The notes beneath the pieces were generated by a model. The model was not told where the DNA came from. It worked only from the letters and a program-made list of their open reading frames with translations, and searched no databases. 40,688 nt of DNA from Thiohalocapsa sp. (lineage in GTDB: Bacteria > Pseudomonadota > Gammaproteobacteria > Chromatiales > Chromatiaceae), in contig NZ_JAJDNQ010000024.1 of NCBI RefSeq assembly GCF_022340605.1, forward strand, positions 1-40,688. Direction: 5' to 3'. A program made the position numbers and the translations under genes. This document shows positions 33,640-40,688 of the stretch, piece after piece; position 1 is the first letter of the stretch; each line of letters opens with the position of its first letter.

Positions 33640-34524
33640 ATGAAGCGCTCCTTGAAGCTGACCGCCGTATCCGTCCTTGCGCTGGCATTGGCCGGCGGCC
33701 TGTCGGCGGATCTGCTCGCCGAGTCCAATCCCGGCAAGGGCACGCCGGCCACCGAGCAGTCGGCCGCGAAGAACGGCGATGTGGCGCAAGAAGTCGCCAT
33801 CTCCGAACATGGCATGGCCGCAATCAACGATATCCAGCTCGCGCGCCTGGCCATCAACGATGGCTATACGGACAACGCCGCAAAGCTACTGAAGGACGCG
33901 AAGAAGCTGCTGAAGCAGGTGAAGGAGGAGGACCAGCCGGCGATGGCAAGCGCCCAGGCCAAGACCGGTGATAAGCAGCAAAAGAAGACGGAGACAGAGA
34001 AGCCCGATATGGTTCCGATCCTGTCGGAGATCGGCTTCGTCGAAGCCCTGGCGGCGACCCCGGCCAGTGGCACGCAGGCCAGTGGCACGCACGCGGCCAA
34101 GCCCGAAACGGCACAGACCAGCGAACAGACGTCCAGCCAACAGGAGACGGGCAAACAACAGAAGGCAGAAGCGGCCGGCCCCACCCGTGAAGAACGGGTG
34201 GCAGCGGCGCAGAAGGCCCGTGAGCAATGGCGCAAAGGCGATCGGCAGGGCGCGATCGAGACCCTGAAGCCGGTGGAGCTCGGGCTGGTGACCCGGACCA
34301 TCGACATGCCGCTGACGGAGACCAACAAACACCTGGACCAGGCGATCTCCCTGCTCGACAAAGGCAAGTATCACGAGGCCAACCTGGCCTTGAAGAAGAT
34401 CGAGGACGGCCTGGTGGTGGCCACCGATGTCGTCATAGAGCCTGCCGGAAAGGCTGCGGCCAGCGACACCGGCAAGGCAACCGGCAACGAATCCACCGGC
34501 AACGAGGCGACCAAGACGGAATAG
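33640..34524 (+). CDS. Exported YfdX-family protein
   Basis: 294 residues with a good ribosome site GGAGG. A signal peptide occupies residues 1-28. The YfdX domain is recognisable in two parts: AAINDIQLARLAINDGYTDNAAKLLKDAKKLL (about 60-91) and ARLALF-type repeats replaced by REQWRKGDRQGAIETLKPVELGL and LLDKGKYHEANLALKKIEDGL (about 190-265). Between them is a long Gln/Thr/Ser/Ala-rich insert (about 130-185) with an internal duplication of ASGTQ/ASGTH. YfdX proteins are periplasmic, linked to acid and antibiotic stress in enteric bacteria, with unclear biochemistry. Confidence 0.85.
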   Translation: MKRSLKLTAVSVLALALAGGLSADLLAESNPGKGTPATEQSAAKNGDVAQEVAISEHGMAAINDIQLARLAINDGYTDNAAKLLKDAKKLLKQVKEEDQPAMASAQAKTGDKQQKKTETEKPDMVPILSEIGFVEALAATPASGTQASGTHAAKPETAQTSEQTSSQQETGKQQKAEAAGPTREERVAAAQKAREQWRKGDRQGAIETLKPVELGLVTRTIDMPLTETNKHLDQAISLLDKGKYHEANLALKKIEDGLVVATDVVIEPAGKAAASDTGKATGNESTGNEATKTE

Positions 34525-34682
34525 GACCCCGCCCAGCCTCATCCCGATACCTGCCCCCGCACCCGACACCGGAGATCGGCGCGATGCTGGTCACGTGCCC
34601 GGGTTGCGGGCTCCCCGGGACCAACACTCAACCCAAGCCAACCGCGGGCCACGCCGGCAGTACCGGCGCGACCCGCTCGCAC

Positions 34683-36458
34683 TCAGACGGGTTTCGGCAA
34701 GCCCTTGCACTCCAGGAAGATGCGCTTATCGCACTTGGCGCAGACGGACTTGTCCAGCTTTTGGAAGATGCCGCGGATCGCCGCTTCCTTGGTCTGGAAC
34801 AGGTTGCGCACGCCCTCGGCATCCAGGCACTCGCAACGCTCCAACGCCTCCCACAGTCCCTGCTTCACGTTGATCATGTAGAAGCCGCCGCCCTCGGCAC
34901 GGCGCCGGTGCGCCTCTTTGGCCAATGCCTCACCGCCCTGAAGATCCACGAAATTGATGCCGTCGGCAACGATCGCCAGGTGCTTCTGCTCCGGATGCGT
35001 ATGGCGCAACCGGGCGACGTAGGTCTCCAGGTGCGGCACGGCACCGAAGAACAGCGAACCGTCGATGCGCAGCAGGCGCAACTGCGGGCACTGCGGCGTT
35101 TCCGGGTCGCTTGAGAAGGCGCGGTTCGGCAACCGGTCATCCGGCGCCACGGTAACCAGCCGGGGCTTTGAGGTCCGCTCCAGATACAGAACGAGCGACA
35201 GCAGCACGCCGGCGAAGATCGCGAATTCCAAGTCCAGGAACAACGCGGAGAAGACGGTCACACCCAGCACCGCGCTCTCGCGCCCCGACGCCTTGATGAT
35301 GTGGCGGATCTCCTCGCGGTCGATGAGCCCCCAGGCCACCAGGAAGAGCACGGCCGCCATGGTGGCCTTGGGCAGATAGCTCGCGAGCGGCGCCACGAAC
35401 AGCACCACCAGCATCAGCATGAAGCCGGCAAAGACTGCCGCCAGCGGCGTGCGCGCCCCGGCCTCGTAGTTGACCGCGCTGCGATTGAAGGAGCCCGTGG
35501 CAACGTAGCCCGAGAAGAAGGCGCCGGCGAGGTTCGACAGGCCCTGGCCGATGAACTCCTGGTTGCCGTCGATGCGATAGCCGCCGCGGGCACCCAGCGC
35601 GCGGCCGATGGACACCGCCTCGGTGAGCGCGAACAAGGTTACCGCCAGCGCCGCCGGCGCCAAGGCACGGATGTCGTCCAGGGCAAAAGAGGGCGCCGAT
35701 AACGGCGGCAGGCTCGCCGGCAGCGCGCCGACGGTGGCGATCTGCGTCACGGCGGAGCCGAAGAGCCGGTCCAGACCGATCGCCAGCACGCCGCCGGCCA
35801 GCATCGCCGCCAGCATGTACGGGAATTTCGGCAGGTAGCGCTTGACCAGGATGCCGACCACCAGCGTCACCACCGCCACCGCCGTGGCGTAGGGGTTGAT
35901 GTCCGCCGCATGGCCGAAAAAGCTGATCAGGATGTCGTGCACATGGCCTTCCGTTTCCATCTGCACGCCGAAGAAATGTTTGAGCTGCTTCACCGCGATC
36001 AGCACCGCGGCACCGGCGGTGAAACCCACCACCACCGAGTGCGAGATGAAGTTGACCAGCGCGCCCATGCGCGCCAGCCCGAGCGCCAATTCCATGACAC
36101 CCACCATGAATGTGAGCGTCAACGCCAGCGACACATAGTCCGGCGTGCCGGGCACCGCCAGCAGCGACAGCGACGAGAACAGCACCACGGACGCGGCCGT
36201 GGTGGGTCCGGAGACCAAGTGGCGTGAAGAGCCGAACAACGCCGCGATGATGGCCGGCACCATGCCCGCGTAGAGGCCGTACTGCGGCGGCATGCCGGCG
36301 ATGGTGGCGAAGGCGACGCCCTGCGGCAGCACGACAATGGCGCCGGTCAGCGCGGCGACGAGGTCGGCCTTCAAGTCCGGCCGGCTGACACTCGGCAGCC
36401 AGGCGGCGAAGGGATACAGCCACGAGAATCGGGCCGGTGAAGCGGAGGTGACGGACAC
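34683..36458 (-). CDS. SulP/SLC26 anion transporter with STAS domain
   Basis: 591 residues from a GTG at 36458 with GAGG upstream. The N-terminal 430 residues contain the SulP membrane core: DLVAALTGAIVVLPQGVAFATIAGMPPQYGLYAG, GSSRHLVSGPTTAAS, SHSVVVGFTAGAA and the conserved GSFNRSAVNYEAGARTPLA. A C-terminal STAS domain starts near LRLLRIDGSLFFGAV, with a cysteine-rich tail (CAKCDKRIFLEC) in the last 20 residues. SulP proteins carry sulfate, bicarbonate or other anions. The adjacent carbonic anhydrase on the same strand favours bicarbonate. A good promoter (36488-36515) lies just upstream. Confidence 0.93.
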   Translation of the reverse strand: MSVTSASPARFSWLYPFAAWLPSVSRPDLKADLVAALTGAIVVLPQGVAFATIAGMPPQYGLYAGMVPAIIAALFGSSRHLVSGPTTAASVVLFSSLSLLAVPGTPDYVSLALTLTFMVGVMELALGLARMGALVNFISHSVVVGFTAGAAVLIAVKQLKHFFGVQMETEGHVHDILISFFGHAADINPYATAVAVVTLVVGILVKRYLPKFPYMLAAMLAGGVLAIGLDRLFGSAVTQIATVGALPASLPPLSAPSFALDDIRALAPAALAVTLFALTEAVSIGRALGARGGYRIDGNQEFIGQGLSNLAGAFFSGYVATGSFNRSAVNYEAGARTPLAAVFAGFMLMLVVLFVAPLASYLPKATMAAVLFLVAWGLIDREEIRHIIKASGRESAVLGVTVFSALFLDLEFAIFAGVLLSLVLYLERTSKPRLVTVAPDDRLPNRAFSSDPETPQCPQLRLLRIDGSLFFGAVPHLETYVARLRHTHPEQKHLAIVADGINFVDLQGGEALAKEAHRRRAEGGGFYMINVKQGLWEALERCECLDAEGVRNLFQTKEAAIRGIFQKLDKSVCAKCDKRIFLECKGLPKPV

Positions 36459-36487
36459 GGCGTGAATTCCCTCAGTGAAAATCGGGC

Positions 36488-36515
36488 ATCATACCAGCAG
36501 CGGATGGATTGTCAT
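36488..36515 (-). promoter_or_regulatory. Sigma70-type promoter of the SulP gene
   Basis: On the minus strand ATGACA (36510-36515) and TATGAT (36488-36493) are 16 bases apart, each matching consensus in five of six positions. They lie in an unusually AT-rich stretch (36500-36545) 30 bases before the start codon. Confidence 0.65.
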
Positions 36516-36569
36516 AACATTATGAATTACTTATTTTTTATCGCTCCCCAAGAAACAGCCGCCGGGGAC

Positions 36570-36590
36570 GGCGCGGCAGCGTGCCGCGCC
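36570..36590. terminator. GC-rich hairpin between carbonic anhydrase and SulP genes
   Basis: Arms GGCGCGGCA (36570-36578) and TGCCGCGCC (36582-36590) with loop GCG lie about 90 bases past the carbonic anhydrase stop. There is no adjacent U-run. It may partly end carbonic anhydrase transcription or belong to the neighbouring REP element. Confidence 0.35.
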
Positions 36591-36591
36591 C

Positions 36592-36649
36592 TGGGAGCGA
36601 CGTCCGCGCCGTGATTCGGCGTCCATCGCGCCGAGGACGGCGCTCCCAC
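36592..36649. repeat. REP-like palindrome TGGGAGCG(N)CGTCC type, copy 1
   Basis: TGGGAGCGACGTCCGCGCCG on the left pairs imperfectly with CGGCGCTCCCA and the preceding ATCGCGCCGAGGA on the right. The same type occurs at 39611-39667. Such GTGGGAGCG...CGCGAT palindromes are dispersed in many Gammaproteobacteria. Confidence 0.7.
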
Positions 36650-36680
36650 GACGGTGGGCCCATGCCCTGCTTGCGGTCGG

Positions 36681-37442
36681 CTATTGCTGCACCACGCGAC
36701 CGTTCAGCGACTGCACCGGGCGATTGTTCGGGTGCCCCATGACCCGGGCGAAGTGCTGAATCTGCGCCTTCGACGCCGTCACAGGCTCTTTCATGACCAG
36801 CCAGGTCACCCCCTGGCTGCAGGGCGGCGTGGTCAGCGAGCCGTCGAAGCGGTAGTAGTGCCGATCCGGCGGCAGCAACGCACCGGCAAAGGCGCGGGTG
36901 TGCAGCAAGTGATGGGTGTGCGGGCGCTCGGGCATGTCCTGCCAGGCGGTGTCTAGGGCCTCGTTGCGCGCGCCCTCCTCGAACAGTACGGCAATCACGA
37001 GCAGGTGGCCGTCGGCATCGGCGTGCACCAGGTGTGCCTCCATCGGATACGCGTGGCCCTCCACGTGGTTCTCGCTCGGCGTGTGGAAGTGGAACTGCTT
37101 CAGCGCATAGTCCCGGCCCTCGTAGGCGACGAAGCTGCCCGGCAGGTAATCGATCTGGATCGAATGCCCATTGTTGATCTCGTCGCGCCCGCCGGCCCCG
37201 TAGTGGAAGTCGATGGCCGGGAGGTCTGTGTCGATGGCGTCGTGGATATCGATGGGCGACTGGTCCTGGCCGGCGCCACAAAGGGTATAAGCCGGATCGA
37301 GCTCGCCCCAGTGCGCGGGGCCCTCCTCGCCCCCATAGCCCCAGTGGGCGCCGGCCTGCGCCAGGGTCGTCAAGGTCAGTCCCGACAGGGCGATAAGGCC
37401 GCGGCCGAGGGCGCGGCGAATGCCATCGTGGTTCTTCTGCAT
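36681..37442 (-). CDS. Periplasmic alpha-carbonic anhydrase
   Basis: 253 residues with a signal peptide (about 1-30, LTLTTLAQAGA). The alpha class is shown by HWGYGG at the start of the mature protein, QSPIDIHDA, the zinc ligands His118, His120 (QFHFHTPSEN) and His137 (EAHLVH), and SLTTPPCSQGVTW with the gating threonine. Cys55 and Cys208 are positioned for the usual disulfide. It interconverts carbon dioxide and bicarbonate in the periplasm. The SulP gene lies 222 bases downstream on the same strand, so the two probably act together in supplying inorganic carbon. Confidence 0.95.
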   Translation of the reverse strand: MQKNHDGIRRALGRGLIALSGLTLTTLAQAGAHWGYGGEEGPAHWGELDPAYTLCGAGQDQSPIDIHDAIDTDLPAIDFHYGAGGRDEINNGHSIQIDYLPGSFVAYEGRDYALKQFHFHTPSENHVEGHAYPMEAHLVHADADGHLLVIAVLFEEGARNEALDTAWQDMPERPHTHHLLHTRAFAGALLPPDRHYYRFDGSLTTPPCSQGVTWLVMKEPVTASKAQIQHFARVMGHPNNRPVQSLNGRVVQQ

Positions 37443-38284
37443 CTAGACCGTCTCTCTATCTGTAGGTGTCATGGTGTCGCCGCCCGCGGACCGGGCAGCC
37501 GCGCCACGCGACCCGGCGCCGGTTGGCGCAAGCAGATCGCAGACAGCCGATCACTATAACCGCGTCGCCAGGGCCTTTTCACGGTCGCCAAGCGCGGCGG
37601 CACTTGGGCGGCCGGAGGGCGCGGCCCGGGACGCTGCCCCTGGACTAGGGGTGCGACCGGTCCAGATGGCGGATAGCTCCAAATGAGAACCCGCCGTTTC
37701 CGGCATTTTGTCATCAGCAATCGACTTACGCCGGCCGGCTCGGGCAGCCCTGCAGCAAGCGCCGCGATACCTCCGGGATTTGCACGCCAGGAATCGTACA
37801 CAAATTGAAGGGTGGACGAACGAGTGTCAGCATTCTTTACAATTTGCGGCCACCCGCGCCGTCGGGCTCGGCCGGCAAGCGCGACCCACCCACGCCACTC
37901 TCTCATAAAAACTAACTTCGTACAGATGGTTACAAGGAGACGCAAAGACAGGACGAGCACTGTCTGCGATAATGGCACTAAAATTGCTTAACCGCTCAGA
38001 AGCGTCACGGCGACGGCGTGACCGTTGCGTCGGCAGGGTGCATGTCCCGCCCCGCTGCGACGCTCCGAGCACGCTCCGACACATAACGTGTTGAACCCGC
38101 GCAGTTGCGCAGAGTCAACCCTGATTGACGCATCCCGTGTCAACCTTTCTTGTCAGTCGGCGATACTTGTGCCAGCATCCTTTAGACGCACCACGAGGCT
38201 TCAGGCAGCGAAACGCGCCATGAATGCTGGCGGGACGCATCCAGACACACCATCAGGCGGTCCACACGGGGCAGGAGATCGCAG
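37443..38284. other. Long gene-free region before idi
   Basis: About 840 bases without a supported gene. A minus-strand frame at 37469-37978 is open but basic, proline rich and unlike any family. The region is less GC-rich than its surroundings around 37690-37830 and 37900-38000. It contains the GTCAA/TTGAC motif cluster at 38114-38143. It may contain a long leader, an RNA gene or a decayed gene. Confidence 0.4.
38114..38143 (+). promoter_or_regulatory. Cluster of GTCAA/TTGAC inverted motifs upstream of idi
   Basis: GTCAA (38114-38118), TTGAC (38125-38129) and GTCAA (38139-38143) form two overlapping inverted repeats with 6- and 9-base spacers, 140 bases before the idi start. TTGAC may also act as a -35 element. 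A regulator binding site is possible but unproven. Confidence 0.3.
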
Positions 38285-38878
38285 TTGAAAAACCACAAAA
38301 CCGTATCGTTCGACAACGAGCCGCTGATCCTAGTGGACGCCGACGACAACGTCACCGGCTACGAGACCAAGGTCAAGGCCCATGTCGGTGAAGGCCTTCT
38401 GCACCGGGCTTTCTCCATTTTCCTGTTCACCGAAGACGACCAGGTGTTGTTGCAGCAGCGCAGCGGCAAGAAGCCGCTCTGGCCGCTGTACTGGTCGAAC
38501 AGCTGCTGCAGCCACCCGCGCAAGGGCGAGACCTACGAGCAGGCCGTGCACCGTCGCCTGCGCGAGGAACTGGCCGTGGACGTGGACCTCAAGTACCTCT
38601 ATCGCTTCCAGTACCAGGCCGGCTTCGGCGACGCCGGCTCCGAGCATGAGCTATGCTCGGTCTTCGTCGGCAAGGCCCCGGCACCGGTGCGCGTCGACGT
38701 CAACCCGAGCGAGATCGCCGCGTGGCGCTGGATGCCGAGCGCGGATGTGGACCGCCTCATCGCCGAGGAACCTGACCAGGTGACACCCTGGTTCGTGATG
38801 GAATGGCAGCGGCTGCGGACCGAGTTTCGCGAGACCGTCAAAGGACAGCGCGCCCGCGCTATGATCTCCGCCGCCTAA
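38285..38878 (+). CDS. idi: Isopentenyl-diphosphate delta-isomerase, type 1
   Basis: 197 residues from a TTG at 38285, with AGGAG seven bases upstream. A Nudix-fold enzyme that interconverts isopentenyl and dimethylallyl diphosphate for isoprenoid synthesis. The catalytic cysteine lies in WSNSCCSHPR (Cys74/75), the Nudix helix in VHRRLREELAV, and the acidic pair in SEHELC (Glu120, Glu122). WRWMPSADVDRLI and TPWFVMEW complete the family pattern. The type 1 enzyme is often linked to carotenoid or photosynthesis genes in Proteobacteria. None is in the window. Confidence 0.93.
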   Translation: MKNHKTVSFDNEPLILVDADDNVTGYETKVKAHVGEGLLHRAFSIFLFTEDDQVLLQQRSGKKPLWPLYWSNSCCSHPRKGETYEQAVHRRLREELAVDVDLKYLYRFQYQAGFGDAGSEHELCSVFVGKAPAPVRVDVNPSEIAAWRWMPSADVDRLIAEEPDQVTPWFVMEWQRLRTEFRETVKGQRARAMISAA

Positions 38879-39047
38879 TTCGGCCCAGCTCGGTCCGGCC
38901 CAACTCGTCCCGTCCCGCCGCGTGCGTCCGCCACAGCCGGCGCACGACCGGGCGGACGCTCGGCTCGGCCTATCACAGTCTTTGCGTCGCCGCCGGACCG
39001 GCACTGGGTGCCGTCCGGTCAAACCCGTTGTTTCGAGCCTCCCGCCC

Positions 39048-39542
39048 ATGACCCCACGCACAGAGTCCTTCCGGTCCCCGCGGCTGCCGTCGCTGCTAAC
39101 CCTGCCCTTCGGGCTGATTCCGCCACGTCTCAACAGCGCTGTCCTGGCGCAGATCCTGAACCGCGTCTTCAAACCAGAGCTTGCCGACGGGGAGCTCGAC
39201 TTCCTGGACCACAAGGTCATGCGCATCGGCGTCGACGACGCCCGGCTCACCTATCGGCTGACCCTCCGCCAGGGCCGGCTGGAGGCGGCTCGGCCCGGCG
39301 CCCGCGACGACCTCAGCATCGAGGGCAGTACCTACGAGTTTCTGCTGCTGGCCACCCGCCGCGAGGACCCGGACACGCTGTTCTTCAATCGCCGGCTACG
39401 CCTGGGCGGCGACACGGAGCTCGGCCTCTACACCAAGAACTTGCTCGACAGCATCGAGCTGGAAGATCGCGCCGGCCCCCTGCTCGGCGTCATGAACCGC
39501 GCTACGGACTTGCTCGCTCGCTTCGGCACACACGGCCGCTGA
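39048..39542 (+). CDS. ubiT: Ubiquinone biosynthesis accessory factor UbiT (SCP2 domain)
   Basis: 164 residues. The N-terminus SLLTLPFGLIPPRLNSAVLAQILNRVF and the SCP2 lipid-binding domain (GELDFLDHKVMRIGVDDARL, DLSIEGSTYEFLLLATRREDPDTLFFNRRLRLGGDTELGLY) match UbiT/YhbT. UbiT works with the UbiU-UbiV hydroxylases in oxygen-independent ubiquinone synthesis, and its presence implies ubiquinone synthesis under low oxygen. ubiU and ubiV, usually adjacent, are not in the window. It lies 169 bases after idi on the same strand; both serve the isoprenoid/quinone pathway. Confidence 0.9.
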   Translation: MTPRTESFRSPRLPSLLTLPFGLIPPRLNSAVLAQILNRVFKPELADGELDFLDHKVMRIGVDDARLTYRLTLRQGRLEAARPGARDDLSIEGSTYEFLLLATRREDPDTLFFNRRLRLGGDTELGLYTKNLLDSIELEDRAGPLLGVMNRATDLLARFGTHGR

Positions 39543-39610
39543 TCGCGCGCCGGCCGCAACGGCGCCCGGGGACCTGCGCCGGCCTTAATCCCGACTGCTG
39601 CACTTGCTGT

Positions 39611-39667
39611 GTGAGCGCCGTCCGCGGCGCGATCGGCTCCCGGTCGCGGCGGGGACGCCGCTCTCAC
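39611..39667. repeat. REP-like palindrome TGGGAGCG(N)CGTCC type, copy 2
   Basis: GTGAGCGCCGTCCGCGGCGC on the left pairs imperfectly with GCGGCGGGGACGCCGCTCTCAC-type sequence on the right, ending CTCTCAC at 39667. It matches the element at 36592-36649 and lies between the convergent ubiT and CAP-domain genes. Confidence 0.7.
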
Positions 39668-39712
39668 GGTGGGCGGTTGCTGGCTGCATTTATGATCAAG
39701 GCCGAATAGCGA

Positions 39713-40465
39713 CTACTGCGGCGGCAATACATTCGCCGAGAATTCGCCTAAATAATTGCCTGGCGGATTGTAACGGCATACCCATACCGACCAGCCACAA
39801 CTCGAGGAATGGCCGCAGCCGAATTCCGTCGTGCCAAGCCACACAACCTGCGTAAAGTGCCCTGTTGCGGAACTGAACCCAGGATTCGCGTAGTCGTACT
39901 CTGCTTCTTCGCCGTACCAGGCGTCAACGACTGACTGGACATCAGGATAGCCCCAGGCCAGGTTTTCACCATAAGGCGTGGTGGCTGAATGACCTGACGG
40001 GCACGAATCAGCGTACGCCTGCGCGCCACTGGCAATAGCGGCGGACCATTGCAAATCCGGCGCGCCGTGCAACGCTCTGTAGGTATTGTGCACAACGACC
40101 CAGTCCGATGCCTCTCCCGTCCCGCTCCCATCCGGCAAAGAACCTTCAGCCTGCACAGAATCCTCGTCCGACACAGGGGGCTCGTCCGGCCAAGGGTTCT
40201 CCTCCGACAGCGCGCTCTCCCGATCGGCGTAGGCGACATCTTGCACCGCCGCGGCTCGCCACTTCCGCCAATCCGCCCCCCTGCATTCTCCGCGCGCTGC
40301 GCACCAGGACTCGCTCTCATCGGCAGCCAGCCTGATGGAGGCTCGACCCTTGACCTCGTCATCAACCAATGCTCTGCTCGCATACTGGTATCCGAATTGC
40401 GTAGCCGTAGCAATATTAGCGGACACACCGATGGCTACTGCCATCACACAAGATGCCAATTTCAT
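39713..40465 (-). CDS. Secreted CAP-domain (PR-1/SCP-like) protein
   Basis: 250 residues from the ATG at 40465, preceded by GAGGA. A signal peptide covers residues 1-22. Residues 25-118 have no recognised fold and end in an acidic, Pro/Ser-rich linker (SEENPWPDEPPVSDEDS). The CAP domain (about 121-250) has HNTYRALHGAP, YGENLAWG, the CAP1 signature TGHFTQVVW (201-209) and CAP2-like CRYNPPGNYLGEF, with cysteine pairs that fit a secreted disulfide-bonded protein. This plant/animal-like arrangement is unusual for a Gram-negative bacterium, where CAP proteins are often of the shorter SCP type. Its AT-richer codon use compared with its neighbours hints at transfer. Function unknown. Confidence 0.9.
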   Translation of the reverse strand: MKLASCVMAVAIGVSANIATATQFGYQYASRALVDDEVKGRASIRLAADESESWCAARGECRGADWRKWRAAAVQDVAYADRESALSEENPWPDEPPVSDEDSVQAEGSLPDGSGTGEASDWVVVHNTYRALHGAPDLQWSAAIASGAQAYADSCPSGHSATTPYGENLAWGYPDVQSVVDAWYGEEAEYDYANPGFSSATGHFTQVVWLGTTEFGCGHSSSCGWSVWVCRYNPPGNYLGEFSANVLPPQ

Positions 40466-40688
40466 GGCGAAACGATCCTCATTAATGTGGTGCCCAAGCT
40501 TTGTCGTATCCAAAGCTCATCACTCGTCAATCGGGTCATGTATCCAGAATCTCGGGAAAATCAGGCTTACATCAGGAGCAGCACCTCCGTCGTCGCAATG
40601 AAAGTTGCCGCACCAATCCTTTAGCACACCGATGGACAGCACGCACCCAGAGGATGCCGTGACACGATAGCGACTCGCGCTCGATGCG

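Noticed and set aside
37469..37978. 169-codon minus-strand frame upstream of carbonic anhydrase
   Set aside because: Basic, proline-rich composition and no ribosome site; it is likely chance in GC-rich DNA.

Overview
The window is GC-rich, densely coded DNA from a gammaproteobacterium. The housekeeping neighbourhoods support this: queC beside tRNA-Lys, dapA-bamC, gcvR-bcp, pepN, hslR and ubiT. A SulP anion transporter next to a periplasmic alpha-carbonic anhydrase, a type 1 isopentenyl-diphosphate isomerase and an exosortase-associated (PrsT-like) TPR protein would suit a member of the Chromatiales/Ectothiorhodospiraceae. That placement is an inference, as no 16S rRNA or other decisive marker is present.

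Bases 1 to about 5370 look like one end of a decaying integrative element in the 3' end of tRNA-Lys(TTT) (5368-5443, minus). Next to the tRNA is a tyrosine integrase broken by two stops and three frame changes. Its intact catalytic C-terminus overlaps, by ATGA, an unrecognised 194-residue protein. Further left are an excisionase-like wing-helix protein, a 41-residue membrane peptide, a frameshifted unknown gene containing two related palindromes, a stand-alone truncated TIR domain, and an orphan IHF-beta paralogue with a small tail-anchored protein. No second attachment repeat was found, so the far end probably lies outside the window.

Bases 5551-10533 hold queC, a membrane protein with a C-terminal Sm/Hfq-like barrel, a membrane GGDEF protein with altered catalytic motifs, and an unrecognised polytopic membrane protein. 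Bases 10793-16727 hold pepN, grxC, hslR, a YbaK-type deacylase, dedA and a DUF2165 protein. Bases 16817-21639 hold a six-cysteine protein and a DUF1656-HlyD-FUSC efflux set, followed by a DUF4396 gene with an in-frame stop.

Bases 21658-34524 hold a PrsT-like TPR protein, a YycJ-type MBL hydrolase, bamC and dapA (minus strand). Divergently there are gcvR, bcp, a PIN-PhoH ATPase, an exported DsrE-like protein, an MFS carrier and an exported YfdX protein. Bases 34683-40465 hold the SulP carrier and alpha-carbonic anhydrase (a likely bicarbonate uptake pair), an 840-base gene-free stretch, idi, ubiT and a secreted CAP-domain protein.

The chromosomal intergenic regions carry two kinds of repeat: blocks with strict 6-base periodicity built on (R)TCGNN, and REP-like palindromes of at least three types. 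The most unusual items are the membrane-anchored Sm-like protein, the island remnant with its TIR and IHF genes, and the intergenic repeat families.
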